Shown in pieces: positions 6,489 through 14,825 of a DNA stretch of 26,448 nucleotides. The notes under the pieces are model-generated. The model had not been told where the DNA came from. It was given only the letters and a program-made list of their open reading frames with translations, and searched no databases. The position numbers were made by a program, and so were the translations under genes. Numbering within the stretch: position 1 is the stretch's first letter; each line of letters starts with the position of its first letter. Where the stretch lies: positions 1 through 26,448 of the forward strand of contig CAJULX010000027.1 in NCBI GenBank assembly GCA_910587245.1. Direction: 5' to 3'. Origin of the DNA: Candidatus Gastranaerophilales bacterium. Lineage in GTDB: Bacteria > Cyanobacteriota > Vampirovibrionia > Gastranaerophilales > Gastranaerophilaceae.

Positions 6489-9400
6489 TTAACCCCCGTT
6501 AAGATATTTATCTATATAAGATAAAAATTTTGCCTGTTCAAAATCTTCTTTTTGTATAAATTCCTTAATATCAATATCCGCATACAATTTGCGTACGGAA
6601 TTTCTTTCAATTGATGTTAAAACAATAACGGGAACTTTACTGTGCATTTTCTGGTTTTGAAGTTTTTTTACAAATTCCACTCCAGATAAATTCGGCATCT
6701 CATGGTCTGTTATAACTAAATCAAATTTGTTATTTTCCGCAAGTTTAAGTGCTTCTTCAGGGTTTCCGCATGCTTCAACCTGATAGCCGTGGTTTGTAAG
6801 AATACTTTTTTGCAAAGTTCTTGTAGTTAAGGAATCATCAAGAATAAGTATCTTCATCCTGGAATTATATTCAAGCGCACGCACTTTGGTAGACGGAATA
6901 ATGCTTGTGCTTGCTTTTCTTGATAATACCGTGTTTAAAATATCCGTCATATTTAATATTAAACACATTTCTCCCGATGCAAGAGTTGTAATTCCCGCAA
7001 TATTTTTTACCCTGAATAAAGGCGGGGAGAGTTTTTTATGCAATATTTCCTGATCCCCGATTAATTTTTCTATAATAACCCCGAGCTTTGAATTTTCCGA
7101 TTCAATAATAACAAGAGTATATTTTTCAGCCTCACGGGGTTTGTTTTCAAGCTCTAAAATTTGAGACAACGTATAAACCTGTAATACTTCACCGTTATGA
7201 ATATACTGGTTTCTCCCGTCCCGCATAAATACATCATTCGGATCAATCCTTAAAACCGTTTGAATTGATGAAGCGGGAAGCGCATACAACTGACCCTGCT
7301 CCATAATAATAAAGGTTTTCAAGGTTGCCATTGTAGTCGGAAGCTCCATCGTAACAAGGGTGCCCTTATTTAATTCCGAATATACATCAATTCTTCCGTT
7401 TAATTGTGAAATTTTTGTATGGACTATATCAAGCCCGAGGCCCCGCCCCGAAAGCTCCGTTACGGTATCGCCCGTTGAAAACCCGGGATAAAATATTAAA
7501 TTTACAACCTGCTCTTCAGGAAGGGCATCAATTTCTGACTGAGTTAAAATTCCTTTTTCAACAGCTCTTTGTTTAATTTTTTCAACATCAATGCCGCGCC
7601 CGTCGTCTTTAACGTTTATAATAATTTTGCTTTCCTTTTGAACAGCCTCAATTAAAATGGTGCCTGTTCTGTCTTTGCCGAGTTTTTCCCTTTCATCGGG
7701 TTTTTCTATGCCATGGTCGATTGAATTTCTTATTATGTGCATAATGGGAATTTTTATATCCTCAATTATTTTTTTATCGGCTGAAACTTCGGCTCCTTCT
7801 ATTTTAAAATCAATTTCTTTGCCTTTATCTTTTGCAATATTATGCACCATTCTCGGAAAAAGCCCGAAAACAGTTGACAATGGTAAAATACGCATGTTTT
7901 TTACCATTGTTTCAAGTTCATCCGATGTTGCATAAAGCTTGGAATTATTCTCCTGCAATTCTTTCATCAGTGTATCAACGCTTTTTAACAGAGAATTCAT
8001 TCTTTCAAAATTAACGTTATGCAAAGATATAAGCTGTTTATTATACCCCATAAAAGACTGCATATTGCGTACAGCCTCATCTTCCGACAGATTTGCAAGG
8101 TGTTTTTTATCAAAAAATTTCATAAAATAACCTATTTTATGATAATTTTTCTGCCATTCAACAAAATCATTCTGTATATTTATTGCAAGATTTAAAAGTT
8201 CTCTTGTCTTAATCCTCGTTACAATCAAATCTCCTATTTGATTAACAAGCTGGTCTAATTTCCCCGAATCCACACGTAATGTCTTAATTGCCGTGGTATC
8301 AAAATTCACAAGCCAATCATTTGAGCTTAATTGCTGCATTTTTATTTTAGTTTTACTTTTTTTATTTTGAATTGCAGGCTTGCTGTTTAAGGAAAACTGC
8401 ACCATCTGCTCAATAATTGCGGCTTTTTGGTCTAATAATTCAATATCATCCGAAATATCTTTAAAAGAATCTTTAGAAAAGTTTTTTTCAATAATTTTTC
8501 CCGCAGTTTCCACAATTTCTCTTATAATTCCTATTGTATCCTTATCAAACGGGGTATTATTGTTTTCATACATTGCAATAATTTTAAGAACGGTTATAAA
8601 TATTTTCTTAAAATTTTCTTCTTCAATTCTTGAAATGGTCTCATTTATAAGACTTTTTATCTCTGCAAGGTTAATTTTATTTTCTAAAAGGGACGGCACC
8701 TTCTTTGCAATATTTTTAATTAATTCAAGAAGCTCCGTATCTTTTAATTTATTTATGGGTGTTGTAATTTCAGGTTCTTCGTTTTTAAATGCCACAGGCT
8801 CTTTTGAAAGCAATTTATAAGCATTTTCGTAATAATTTTTAACCTTTATGTCTTCTTTTTTGCACGCTTCGTTAAAATGCTGTACAAGCCCGTTGATTTC
8901 AAGGTTTAAATCAATAATTACCGCATCTTTTGCGCCGTATTTGTCTTTATCTTTTTCTGATGATATTTTATCTGCGATATCCTTTATTTTAAGAACAATA
9001 TCATTCATATTATTCAACTTGATTTCAATAAGGATATCGGATAATTTTTTAAGCACGGGTTTTATATCTAAAATCTGGCTGAAATCATTTTCCTGAGCAC
9101 ATTTGGAATAAATGAAAATTATTCCTGTAAGACAGTCTTCAATGCTGTCGATGTTTTTTAATATTCTGTTTTTATTATTGGAAAATTTAACAGCCTCGGT
9201 TTCGCCGCCTGAAACTTGCTTATTTTCTTCCTTCTGCCCTTCCGCTATTTTAACAAGCTTATCTATGTAAATATTTACTTCATCCGTCTTATACTCGCTT
9301 CTTTGCTCGAGCGTTTTTTCAATAAGAGTTGAAATAAATGATAAGGCAGATGAAATTGTATCCGTAATATAAGAATCGGGCACAAGTTTTTCTTCTTTTA

Positions 9401-9635
9401 CAAGCCCCAGAATATCTTCAATTTTATGTGCAATATTTTGTATGCCGTTAAAACCGAGCATTCTGGCAGAACCCTTCAAACTGTGGGCATCTCTGAATAA
9501 TTGCATTGCAATATCAAGATTTTTCGGCTTTTTTTCAAGAACAAGAAGTTTTTTATCCATAGATTGCAATATTTCCCCGCTTTCCTGCTGGAAAATATTT
9601 AAAATCTCATCAAGTTCTTCCTGTAAAAATTCCAT
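6489..9635 (-). CDS. cheA: CheA-type hybrid histidine kinase with C-terminal receiver
   Basis: A 1048-aa chemosensory kinase. Domains in order: HPt (1-~105) with phospho-acceptor His51 in DAHSLKGSARMLGF; a long helical, Lys/Glu-rich segment (~110-440); the dimerisation domain (~450-585: LRVDSGKLDQLVNQIGDLIV); the ATPase (~590-770) with N-box Asn637 (IIRNSIDHGIEKP), G1 DDGRGID and G2 SGRGLGLDIV; a CheW-like domain (~772-905); and a receiver (927-1048) with Asp977 (VITDHEMP) and Lys1029. All catalytic residues are present. No CheY-binding P2 domain is recognisable. The layout matches WspE/PixL/PilL-type hybrids rather than flagellar CheA. It starts 5 bp after the MCP stop and is followed at 3 bp by the HD gene. 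The attached receiver may be a phosphate sink or an output. The divergent REC-GGDEF protein is the probable substrate. Confidence 0.95.
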   Translation of the reverse strand: MEFLQEELDEILNIFQQESGEILQSMDKKLLVLEKKPKNLDIAMQLFRDAHSLKGSARMLGFNGIQNIAHKIEDILGLVKEEKLVPDSYITDTISSALSFISTLIEKTLEQRSEYKTDEVNIYIDKLVKIAEGQKEENKQVSGGETEAVKFSNNKNRILKNIDSIEDCLTGIIFIYSKCAQENDFSQILDIKPVLKKLSDILIEIKLNNMNDIVLKIKDIADKISSEKDKDKYGAKDAVIIDLNLEINGLVQHFNEACKKEDIKVKNYYENAYKLLSKEPVAFKNEEPEITTPINKLKDTELLELIKNIAKKVPSLLENKINLAEIKSLINETISRIEEENFKKIFITVLKIIAMYENNNTPFDKDTIGIIREIVETAGKIIEKNFSKDSFKDISDDIELLDQKAAIIEQMVQFSLNSKPAIQNKKSKTKIKMQQLSSNDWLVNFDTTAIKTLRVDSGKLDQLVNQIGDLIVTRIKTRELLNLAINIQNDFVEWQKNYHKIGYFMKFFDKKHLANLSEDEAVRNMQSFMGYNKQLISLHNVNFERMNSLLKSVDTLMKELQENNSKLYATSDELETMVKNMRILPLSTVFGLFPRMVHNIAKDKGKEIDFKIEGAEVSADKKIIEDIKIPIMHIIRNSIDHGIEKPDEREKLGKDRTGTILIEAVQKESKIIINVKDDGRGIDVEKIKQRAVEKGILTQSEIDALPEEQVVNLIFYPGFSTGDTVTELSGRGLGLDIVHTKISQLNGRIDVYSELNKGTLVTMELPTTMATLKTFIIMEQGQLYALPASSIQTVLRIDPNDVFMRDGRNQYIHNGEVLQVYTLSQILELENKPREAEKYTLVIIESENSKLGVIIEKLIGDQEILHKKLSPPLFRVKNIAGITTLASGEMCLILNMTDILNTVLSRKASTSIIPSTKVRALEYNSRMKILILDDSLTTRTLQKSILTNHGYQVEACGNPEEALKLAENNKFDLVITDHEMPNLSGVEFVKKLQNQKMHSKVPVIVLTSIERNSVRKLYADIDIKEFIQKEDFEQAKFLSYIDKYLNGG

Positions 9636-9640
9636 TTTTA

Positions 9641-10693
9641 TTACTCATCCAGAACACTTGTTTTAAACGATTTTGTAAGCGTGTGCAAGTTTTCAATATT
9701 TTTATAATTTTCTTCCGTAATTTTAAAATTGGCTTCAAGCATATCGGTTAATTCTTTTATATAACCGCCCGTATTTTGTGTATCTTTTTTAAGCTTATCC
9801 GAAGATGCTATTATTTCATTAACACCTGTTGTTATTTCATTCATAAATCCTATCAGCTGTTCAATATTGCTTCCGATACTGTGGGCAAGGTCAATACCTG
9901 TTTCAATTTCTTTTGTGCCTTCTTCCGTTGCCATAACGGTTGAATTTGTTGTCTGTTGAATATCGGTAATCAATGACGTGATTTTTGTTGTAGCCTGTTT
10001 TGACTCATCGGCAAGTTTTCTGATTTCGCCTGCAACAACGGCAAAGCCTTTACCGTGTTCCCCCGCCCTTGCAGCTTCAACCGCGGCATTTAAAGCAAGC
10101 AGGTTGGTTTGCTCCGCTATATCTTCAACAACACCTATGGTAGATGATATTGACTGGATAAATTCAGACAATTCAAGAATTAATTCGGCAATTGTCTGAA
10201 TTTTATGCCTTATTGCAAACATCTTTTCAATATTTGCTTTAACGGCAAGATGTTCCGTATTCGTAAAATTCAAAGATTCGCTTGTTTTAGCCTGAGTTTT
10301 GCTTATTACTTCATTCATTGAAGATATGTATTCTTTAAGGTTTTCTAAAAGGGAAACTATGTTTGTAATTTTTGCAAAAGAGAGATTAATGTTTTCTTTT
10401 TGGCTGTTTGTCGTGGTTTCAATCTTTTTTGTTTCATCATCGGTCTGATCGATTACATCAAACACAACTCCGTCTATGCTTTTTTTCAGCTGTTTTTTGG
10501 TAAATTCAAAAGACAATAATGAAAGTATAAACAGAAACACAATGGTAACAGCCATCAGGGTTGTATCAAGCTCTGCATATTCAAACACCATATACAAAAC
10601 CAGAAATATTACAAACAACACAACTATATCAAGCGTGCTTTTTTTTGTAAGCTCGTTTGTAAGCGTGTTTCTTTTCTTTTCATCTTTAAACAT
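9641..10693 (-). CDS. Methyl-accepting chemotaxis protein without a periplasmic sensor domain
   Basis: A 350-aa receptor. Two membrane helices (~21-38 and ~46-62) are joined by only about seven residues (EYAELDT), so almost nothing reaches the periplasm. No HAMP is evident. The rest is a coiled-coil signalling domain with the canonical hairpin tip at 191-230 (DIAEQTNLLALNAAVEAARA, then GEHGKGFAVVAGEIRKLA), which binds CheA and CheW. Input must come through the membrane, the short loop or another protein. The start has AAAGGGG five bases upstream and a good promoter (TTGCCA-17-TATAAT) that overlaps the first codons of the divergent regulator. It is the first gene of the MCP-cheA-HD-TPR operon. 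No methyltransferase or methylesterase gene is present in the window, so adaptation is unproven here. Confidence 0.93.
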   Translation of the reverse strand: MFKDEKKRNTLTNELTKKSTLDIVVLFVIFLVLYMVFEYAELDTTLMAVTIVFLFILSLLSFEFTKKQLKKSIDGVVFDVIDQTDDETKKIETTTNSQKENINLSFAKITNIVSLLENLKEYISSMNEVISKTQAKTSESLNFTNTEHLAVKANIEKMFAIRHKIQTIAELILELSEFIQSISSTIGVVEDIAEQTNLLALNAAVEAARAGEHGKGFAVVAGEIRKLADESKQATTKITSLITDIQQTTNSTVMATEEGTKEIETGIDLAHSIGSNIEQLIGFMNEITTGVNEIIASSDKLKKDTQNTGGYIKELTDMLEANFKITEENYKNIENLHTLTKSFKTSVLDE

Positions 10694-10718
10694 ATTTCCC
10701 CTTTTTCAAAAAATAATG

Positions 10719-10724
10719 TATAAT
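10719..10724 (+). promoter_or_regulatory. Putative -10 element for the REC-GGDEF/cheW transcript
   Basis: A perfect TATAAT, with TG directly before it, lies about 22 nt ahead of the ATG at 10746. The expected -35 position reads TTCCCC, a poor match, so an activator may be needed. It lies next to the presumed start point of the divergent MCP promoter. Confidence 0.4.
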
Positions 10725-10732
10725 CTATTTTA

Positions 10733-10761
10733 ATTATAGTAAATAATGTGGATTATGGCAA
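10733..10761 (-). promoter_or_regulatory. Putative sigma-70 promoter of the MCP-cheA operon
   Basis: On the minus strand TTGCCA (10761-10756), a 17-bp spacer and TATAAT (10738-10733) make a strong promoter. It starts about 33 nt before the MCP ATG. Its -35 lies inside the first codons of the divergent REC-GGDEF gene, so the two transcription units overlap at their promoters. Confidence 0.6.
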
Positions 10762-12194
10762 AAAAAGTTCTGATTATCGATGACAGCATCACACAATTAA
10801 GCAGTTTAAAAATATTCTTTAAGCGCGCGGGATTTGATGTTGAAACCGCACAAAACGGGGTTGAAGGGTTTGTAAAAGTTTATAAAACGGCACCGGATTT
10901 AATAATTTCCGATGTTTTAATGCCTCATTTAGGCGGTTTTCAATTGTGCAGGCTTTTAAAAAGTAACCCCGAAACAAAACAAATTCCTATTATTATGCTT
11001 ACGGTTTTAGATAAAAAACTTGATAAATTCTGGGCTTCTCAATCAGGTGCAAACAGATTTATACAAAAAGATTCCGATTTTAAAAACATAATCCAGATTG
11101 CGGAAGAAATATGCGGTGAATTTCCCGTATCACAAAGATATAAAGATTTACTTCAAACTTTTGAATTTGATGAAGAAGGTATCATCCCGCAGATTAATAA
11201 AATTCTTGATGATGCTCTTATGAAATCCACAATTACGAATGAATTTCGTAATCTGACAGACTATACAAGCGATGATGCCATTATTGCAAATAAAATATTT
11301 AAAATTTTATCTACAATAATTGAATATGATGCAGCCTGCATATACTTTCATTCTCCGGACAGCTCCGTTAAAAAGAGAGTTATTTTTAACACACAAAACT
11401 GCGAGCTGAAAGATAACGTTTACCTTGAAATATGGAGACAAATTCTGCCGGATTGCGTTGAAGATTTCAAAAAAGAAACAATTGCAGGAAATAAAAACGA
11501 CAGTATAATTGAAAGCGCAGATGATTTTCAATCAAGAAAAGAATTTGATTTTTATTATGAAAACAATCTCATAGGAAAAGTTTGTTTCTATTCAACACAG
11601 AATATTGAATGGAATAAGCTTAAATTTATGCCCACTGCAAAATCTGAGCTTGATTTATACTTAAGACTTAAATACTTATATGTTAAAACCTGTTATTTAT
11701 CTATAACGGATGAATTAACCAAGCTATACACAAGACGCCACTTAGACAGTGTTATTATTCAGGAGTTTGAAAGAGCCAAAAGGTACGGTACGATAGTATC
11801 CGTTGCTATGGCGGATATTGATAATTTCAAAACAATAAATGACCAATACGGGCATATGGCAGGGGATTACGTTCTTCGTGAAGTATCAAAAATATTTATG
11901 GATACATTAAGAAAAACGGATTTTGTATATAGATACGGCGGAGAAGAAATTTGCATTTTAATGCCCGAAACCTGTATACAAAACGTAATAATGCCTCTTG
12001 AAAGAATAAGAAAAAATATCGAAAATAAACAATTTATCTGTAATAATCAGGAAATAAAGGTAACCATAAGCGTGGGTGCCACAACTTATTCAAAAGATAT
12101 GCGCCTTCCGTCCGATTTAATTGAAAAAGCTGACGCTGCTTTATATGAAGCTAAGAAAACAGGAAAAAACAGGGTTGTAATTAAAAATGAATGA
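10746..12194 (+). CDS. Response regulator diguanylate cyclase (REC - GAF-like linker - GGDEF)
   Basis: A 482-aa protein predicted to make cyclic di-GMP when phosphorylated by CheA. Receiver at 5-125: acidic pair Asp12/Asp13, phospho-acceptor Asp56 (LIISDVLMP) and Lys108. The middle (~165-300) is compatible with a GAF-like fold (STIIEYDAACIYFHSP) but is weak. GGDEF domain at ~318-480: DELTKLYTRRHLD, ADIDNFKTINDQYGH, active-site loop GGEEI (398-402), and the allosteric I-site RKTD (389-392) exactly five residues before it. This suggests an active, feedback-inhibited enzyme. It begins MWIMAKK; the ATG at 10755 (MAKK) is an equally plausible start, and neither has a clear ribosome binding site. 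It overlaps cheW by 8 bp. The plan resembles WspR and PleD-like regulators. Confidence 0.93.
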   Translation: MWIMAKKVLIIDDSITQLSSLKIFFKRAGFDVETAQNGVEGFVKVYKTAPDLIISDVLMPHLGGFQLCRLLKSNPETKQIPIIMLTVLDKKLDKFWASQSGANRFIQKDSDFKNIIQIAEEICGEFPVSQRYKDLLQTFEFDEEGIIPQINKILDDALMKSTITNEFRNLTDYTSDDAIIANKIFKILSTIIEYDAACIYFHSPDSSVKKRVIFNTQNCELKDNVYLEIWRQILPDCVEDFKKETIAGNKNDSIIESADDFQSRKEFDFYYENNLIGKVCFYSTQNIEWNKLKFMPTAKSELDLYLRLKYLYVKTCYLSITDELTKLYTRRHLDSVIIQEFERAKRYGTIVSVAMADIDNFKTINDQYGHMAGDYVLREVSKIFMDTLRKTDFVYRYGGEEICILMPETCIQNVIMPLERIRKNIENKQFICNNQEIKVTISVGATTYSKDMRLPSDLIEKADAALYEAKKTGKNRVVIKNE

Positions 12195-13224
12195 GATTAC
12201 AGCTGCAGATAACATTCAGGAAAATGACATTTATATTTTTGTAAAAATAGGAAATTCTTCATACGCTTTTCCGTCTTTACATGTGCTTGAAGTTTTAAAA
12301 CTTGTGGAGCTTGAATATCCTGAAAAAATGCCTTTTTTCGTTGCAGGTATTCTTGAATACAAAGGAAAAGTAATCCACATTATAGATTTAAGATCGGTTT
12401 TAAAAATTGAAACAAAAGAATATGACGTAAATACGCATATTCTTATTATGCAGGGAAGAGAAACAATATACGGTATAATTGTAGATTATGTTTCGGATAT
12501 CAAAAGAATAGATACCGCAATTATAGCCCCGCCTCCTTATTCAACGGAAAATTGTTTCACAAAAGGAATTTACTTAAATAACGGTACAAGCACGGTAGTA
12601 ATAAATATTGATTTACTGGAAGACTGGCTGAAAAATACGGAAACGGACGGTGCAAGCTTTAATGAAAAAGCCTCAAGCCTTCTGCCCCGCGATATTAAAT
12701 CAAAAGAAACGCTTCACCAAAGAAAAATGCAGCTGCTTGCAAAAACAGAAGATGTTTCATATCGTGGTTTACAAAATAAAAACGTATACATAAGTTTTAT
12801 CATAGGAAACAACACATACTGTCTTGAAATTGATTATGTCGGCGGTTTTTACAAGTATCTTGAAACAAAAGTTATAAAAATTCCATGCACGCCTGATTTT
12901 ATTAAAGGCTTAATAAGCATAAAAGGCGATTACATTACAATCATAGATTTGAGAAAATATTTTGATAACGAATTTTCTAAATTAACGGATAAATCCACAA
13001 TTATTGCAATTCAATCAAAAGATTTCAAAATAGGCTTTATTGTGGATGAGATTTCAGATGCTATGAATATTCTGCCGAATGAATTATTTAAGAACAAATC
13101 AAAGGGCAAAAATTTAAAACCCGACAGCAAAAATGAAATTATAGAATACGTTAAAGATGATAAATTGTACCTTGTTTTAAATATTGTTGAAATACTCGGC
13201 AATGAAAAGCTGTACGTGGGCTAA
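12187..13224 (+). CDS. cheW: Tandem CheW-domain coupling protein
   Basis: A 345-aa protein with two CheW folds joined by a charged linker (~155-195). The first domain (~12-150) contains FVKIGNSSYAF, VAGILEYKGKVIHIIDLRSV and YGIIVDYVSDI. The second (~200-340) contains SFIIGNNTYCLEIDYV, IKGLISIKGDYITIIDLRKY and FIVDEISDAM. CheW couples receptors to CheA; a double form could bridge two receptors or kinases within an array. Usual CheW proteins are about 160 aa, so this is a duplication or fusion, and the halves are clearly diverged. Its start lies within the 3' end of the GGDEF gene (8-bp overlap), so both are translated from one message. Together with the divergent MCP and CheA it completes a minimal signalling complex. 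Confidence 0.9.
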   Translation: MNEITAADNIQENDIYIFVKIGNSSYAFPSLHVLEVLKLVELEYPEKMPFFVAGILEYKGKVIHIIDLRSVLKIETKEYDVNTHILIMQGRETIYGIIVDYVSDIKRIDTAIIAPPPYSTENCFTKGIYLNNGTSTVVINIDLLEDWLKNTETDGASFNEKASSLLPRDIKSKETLHQRKMQLLAKTEDVSYRGLQNKNVYISFIIGNNTYCLEIDYVGGFYKYLETKVIKIPCTPDFIKGLISIKGDYITIIDLRKYFDNEFSKLTDKSTIIAIQSKDFKIGFIVDEISDAMNILPNELFKNKSKGKNLKPDSKNEIIEYVKDDKLYLVLNIVEILGNEKLYVG

Positions 13225-13261
13225 GATTTGATTTTTTAAAAATAAACCTTAAGAAAAAACT

Positions 13262-13834
13262 ATGAAAAATATTTTAAAAATATTAATAATGCTTATTCTT
13301 TGTGTGTTTACTCTGCCGTCTTTTGCAGGGGAAAAAGAAACATATGAAGAAATTTATGAAAAACTTGAACCTGCAGATTTTGAATATATTTTCGGAATTG
13401 ACCCTTATCAGGCGGAAGACTATACAAAATATATGTATTCACCCTATCCCTTATTCAGGGTGGGTGTGCCTTTTGTATTTAAGAATATAGAAATAAACCC
13501 AGGGTATTATATTTTAACCCCGAGAAAAAAGGATGGGAAAACTTTTGTATTATTCAAAGAACAGGGAAGGGTGAAATACTTAATCCCCGTATATGAAACA
13601 GATTTGGTAGACCCTTTATTTTACGACCAGTATATTCCCGAAAAAAAGAAAGGCTTCTGGGAAAAAGCAAGACAGGGAGCTTCAAATTTTATAGGAAGAC
13701 TTTTCCCGAAAAACACCCAGAGAATGCCTGCACCAAAGGCTTATATAGAAGTGAATGATATAGAAAGAGAATTTTATCAGGTAATCTTATACTACGGAAC
13801 TCAAAAGTACTATATGATTTTTAAACAAAGATGA
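13262..13834 (+). CDS. Exported protein of unknown function (190 aa)
   Basis: Residues 1-22 are a Sec signal peptide (MKNILKILIM..., cleavage probably after PSFA). The Cys in its hydrophobic core lacks a lipobox context, so it is not a lipoprotein. The mature part (~168 aa) is rich in Tyr, Phe and Pro and appears to alternate beta strands (YYILTPRKKDGKTFVLFKEQ; VKYLIPVYETDL). A basic, Pro-rich patch lies at ~128-150, and it ends YYMIFKQR. I recognise no family. It lies 37 bp after cheW on the same strand and 32 bp before another exported protein, so it may be co-transcribed with either the signalling genes or the lspA group. A globular periplasmic protein is the safest description. Confidence 0.72.
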   Translation: MKNILKILIMLILCVFTLPSFAGEKETYEEIYEKLEPADFEYIFGIDPYQAEDYTKYMYSPYPLFRVGVPFVFKNIEINPGYYILTPRKKDGKTFVLFKEQGRVKYLIPVYETDLVDPLFYDQYIPEKKKGFWEKARQGASNFIGRLFPKNTQRMPAPKAYIEVNDIEREFYQVILYYGTQKYYMIFKQR

Positions 13835-13866
13835 TAAAATAATAAAAAAGAGGAATCAAAAGAGAA

Positions 13867-14820
13867 ATGAGAAAAATCTTTATAATTTTTGCCGCACTGT
13901 TTTTATTAACTCCTGCGGTTTATGCCGAAAATATTGAAAAAAACTTTGAAACATATTCGGCTTATAATATTTTAAATAAAGAAAAAAGCGATAAAGCCAA
14001 AATTAAAGAACTTTTTTCAAATTTAAACAAATATTCCAATACTCATGATGCCGATAAAATAAAAGAATTCTATTCAAAAGATTATATAAGCTATGACGGC
14101 TTTAATTTAAATGCATTTATTGCAGCCATAAAAGAAACCTTTGAAACCTACCCCGATATTTCATATAAAAGCAAAATAAAATCCATAAATGTATATGACA
14201 GCTGGGCTTCAGTTGAATTAACGGATACATCAATTTCTGAAAAACAAACCATAACTCAAGCTATTGTAAATAATCAGCCGGTTCTTGATAAAAAAATAGA
14301 CGGCATAATGGAAAGCGTTTGCAATTATGTTGTTTATTTAAGAAAAACAGGCGGCAGATGGCAGATATATTCGGATAATATAATATCTGAAACCACATCA
14401 ATAAAATACGGAAACGCAAGAGATTTAAAAATGGATATAGTTTCTCCGCTTGTTGCAAAAGGGGGCGAAGAATATTGCATCAGCCTGAATGTTGAAAATA
14501 AGCCGAAAGATTATATTATGCTCGCTTCATTAAGCAGAGAAGAAATCAAATATCCGCCGAAAATGCCCTCCGATGCATTTAGAAAAGTACCGTCAAAAGG
14601 CATTCTTGAAAGAGTGGTACATGCCAATAAAAACGGCGTTAATGAATATTCTTTAGCTTCTGTCGGCATAACGGAAATTTCATTAAATGAAGAAAAGACC
14701 GCAATTAATTATGAAATGTCAGGCATCGCATTTTTAATGAAAAGAGTAAATGTTTATCCTGAAAAAAATGCGGCAGATAAAGAATACGTTGATAAAATAT
14801 TAAAGAAAGAAAAACTTTAA
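13867..14820 (+). CDS. Exported protein with NTF2-like (SnoaL-type) domain
   Basis: A 317-aa protein with a signal peptide (cleavage probably after AVYA, residue 20). Residues ~45-175 look like an NTF2-like alpha-beta cone: a helix pair with DADKIKEFYSKDYISYDG, a second helix FIAAIKETFETYPDI, then strands ending in RKTGGRWQIYSDNI. This pattern, down to the final GGRWQIYSD, is typical of SnoaL/DUF4440 proteins, but no catalytic residues are assignable. The C-terminal ~140 residues are a second, mostly beta region (MDIVSPLVAKGGEEYCISLN) without a known match. It lies 5 bp before lspA and may be translationally coupled to it. Substrate and role are unknown; a binding or envelope function is a guess from location. 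Confidence 0.7.
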   Translation: MRKIFIIFAALFLLTPAVYAENIEKNFETYSAYNILNKEKSDKAKIKELFSNLNKYSNTHDADKIKEFYSKDYISYDGFNLNAFIAAIKETFETYPDISYKSKIKSINVYDSWASVELTDTSISEKQTITQAIVNNQPVLDKKIDGIMESVCNYVVYLRKTGGRWQIYSDNIISETTSIKYGNARDLKMDIVSPLVAKGGEEYCISLNVENKPKDYIMLASLSREEIKYPPKMPSDAFRKVPSKGILERVVHANKNGVNEYSLASVGITEISLNEEKTAINYEMSGIAFLMKRVNVYPEKNAADKEYVDKILKKEKL

Positions 14821-14825
14821 AAATT

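Noticed and set aside
8380..9096. Plus-strand ORFs of 146 and 82 codons opposite cheA
   Set aside because: They lie opposite a coding region with all expected CheA domains, and their hydrophobic, Ser/Phe/Ile-rich translations are typical of antisense frames of Lys/Glu-rich genes.
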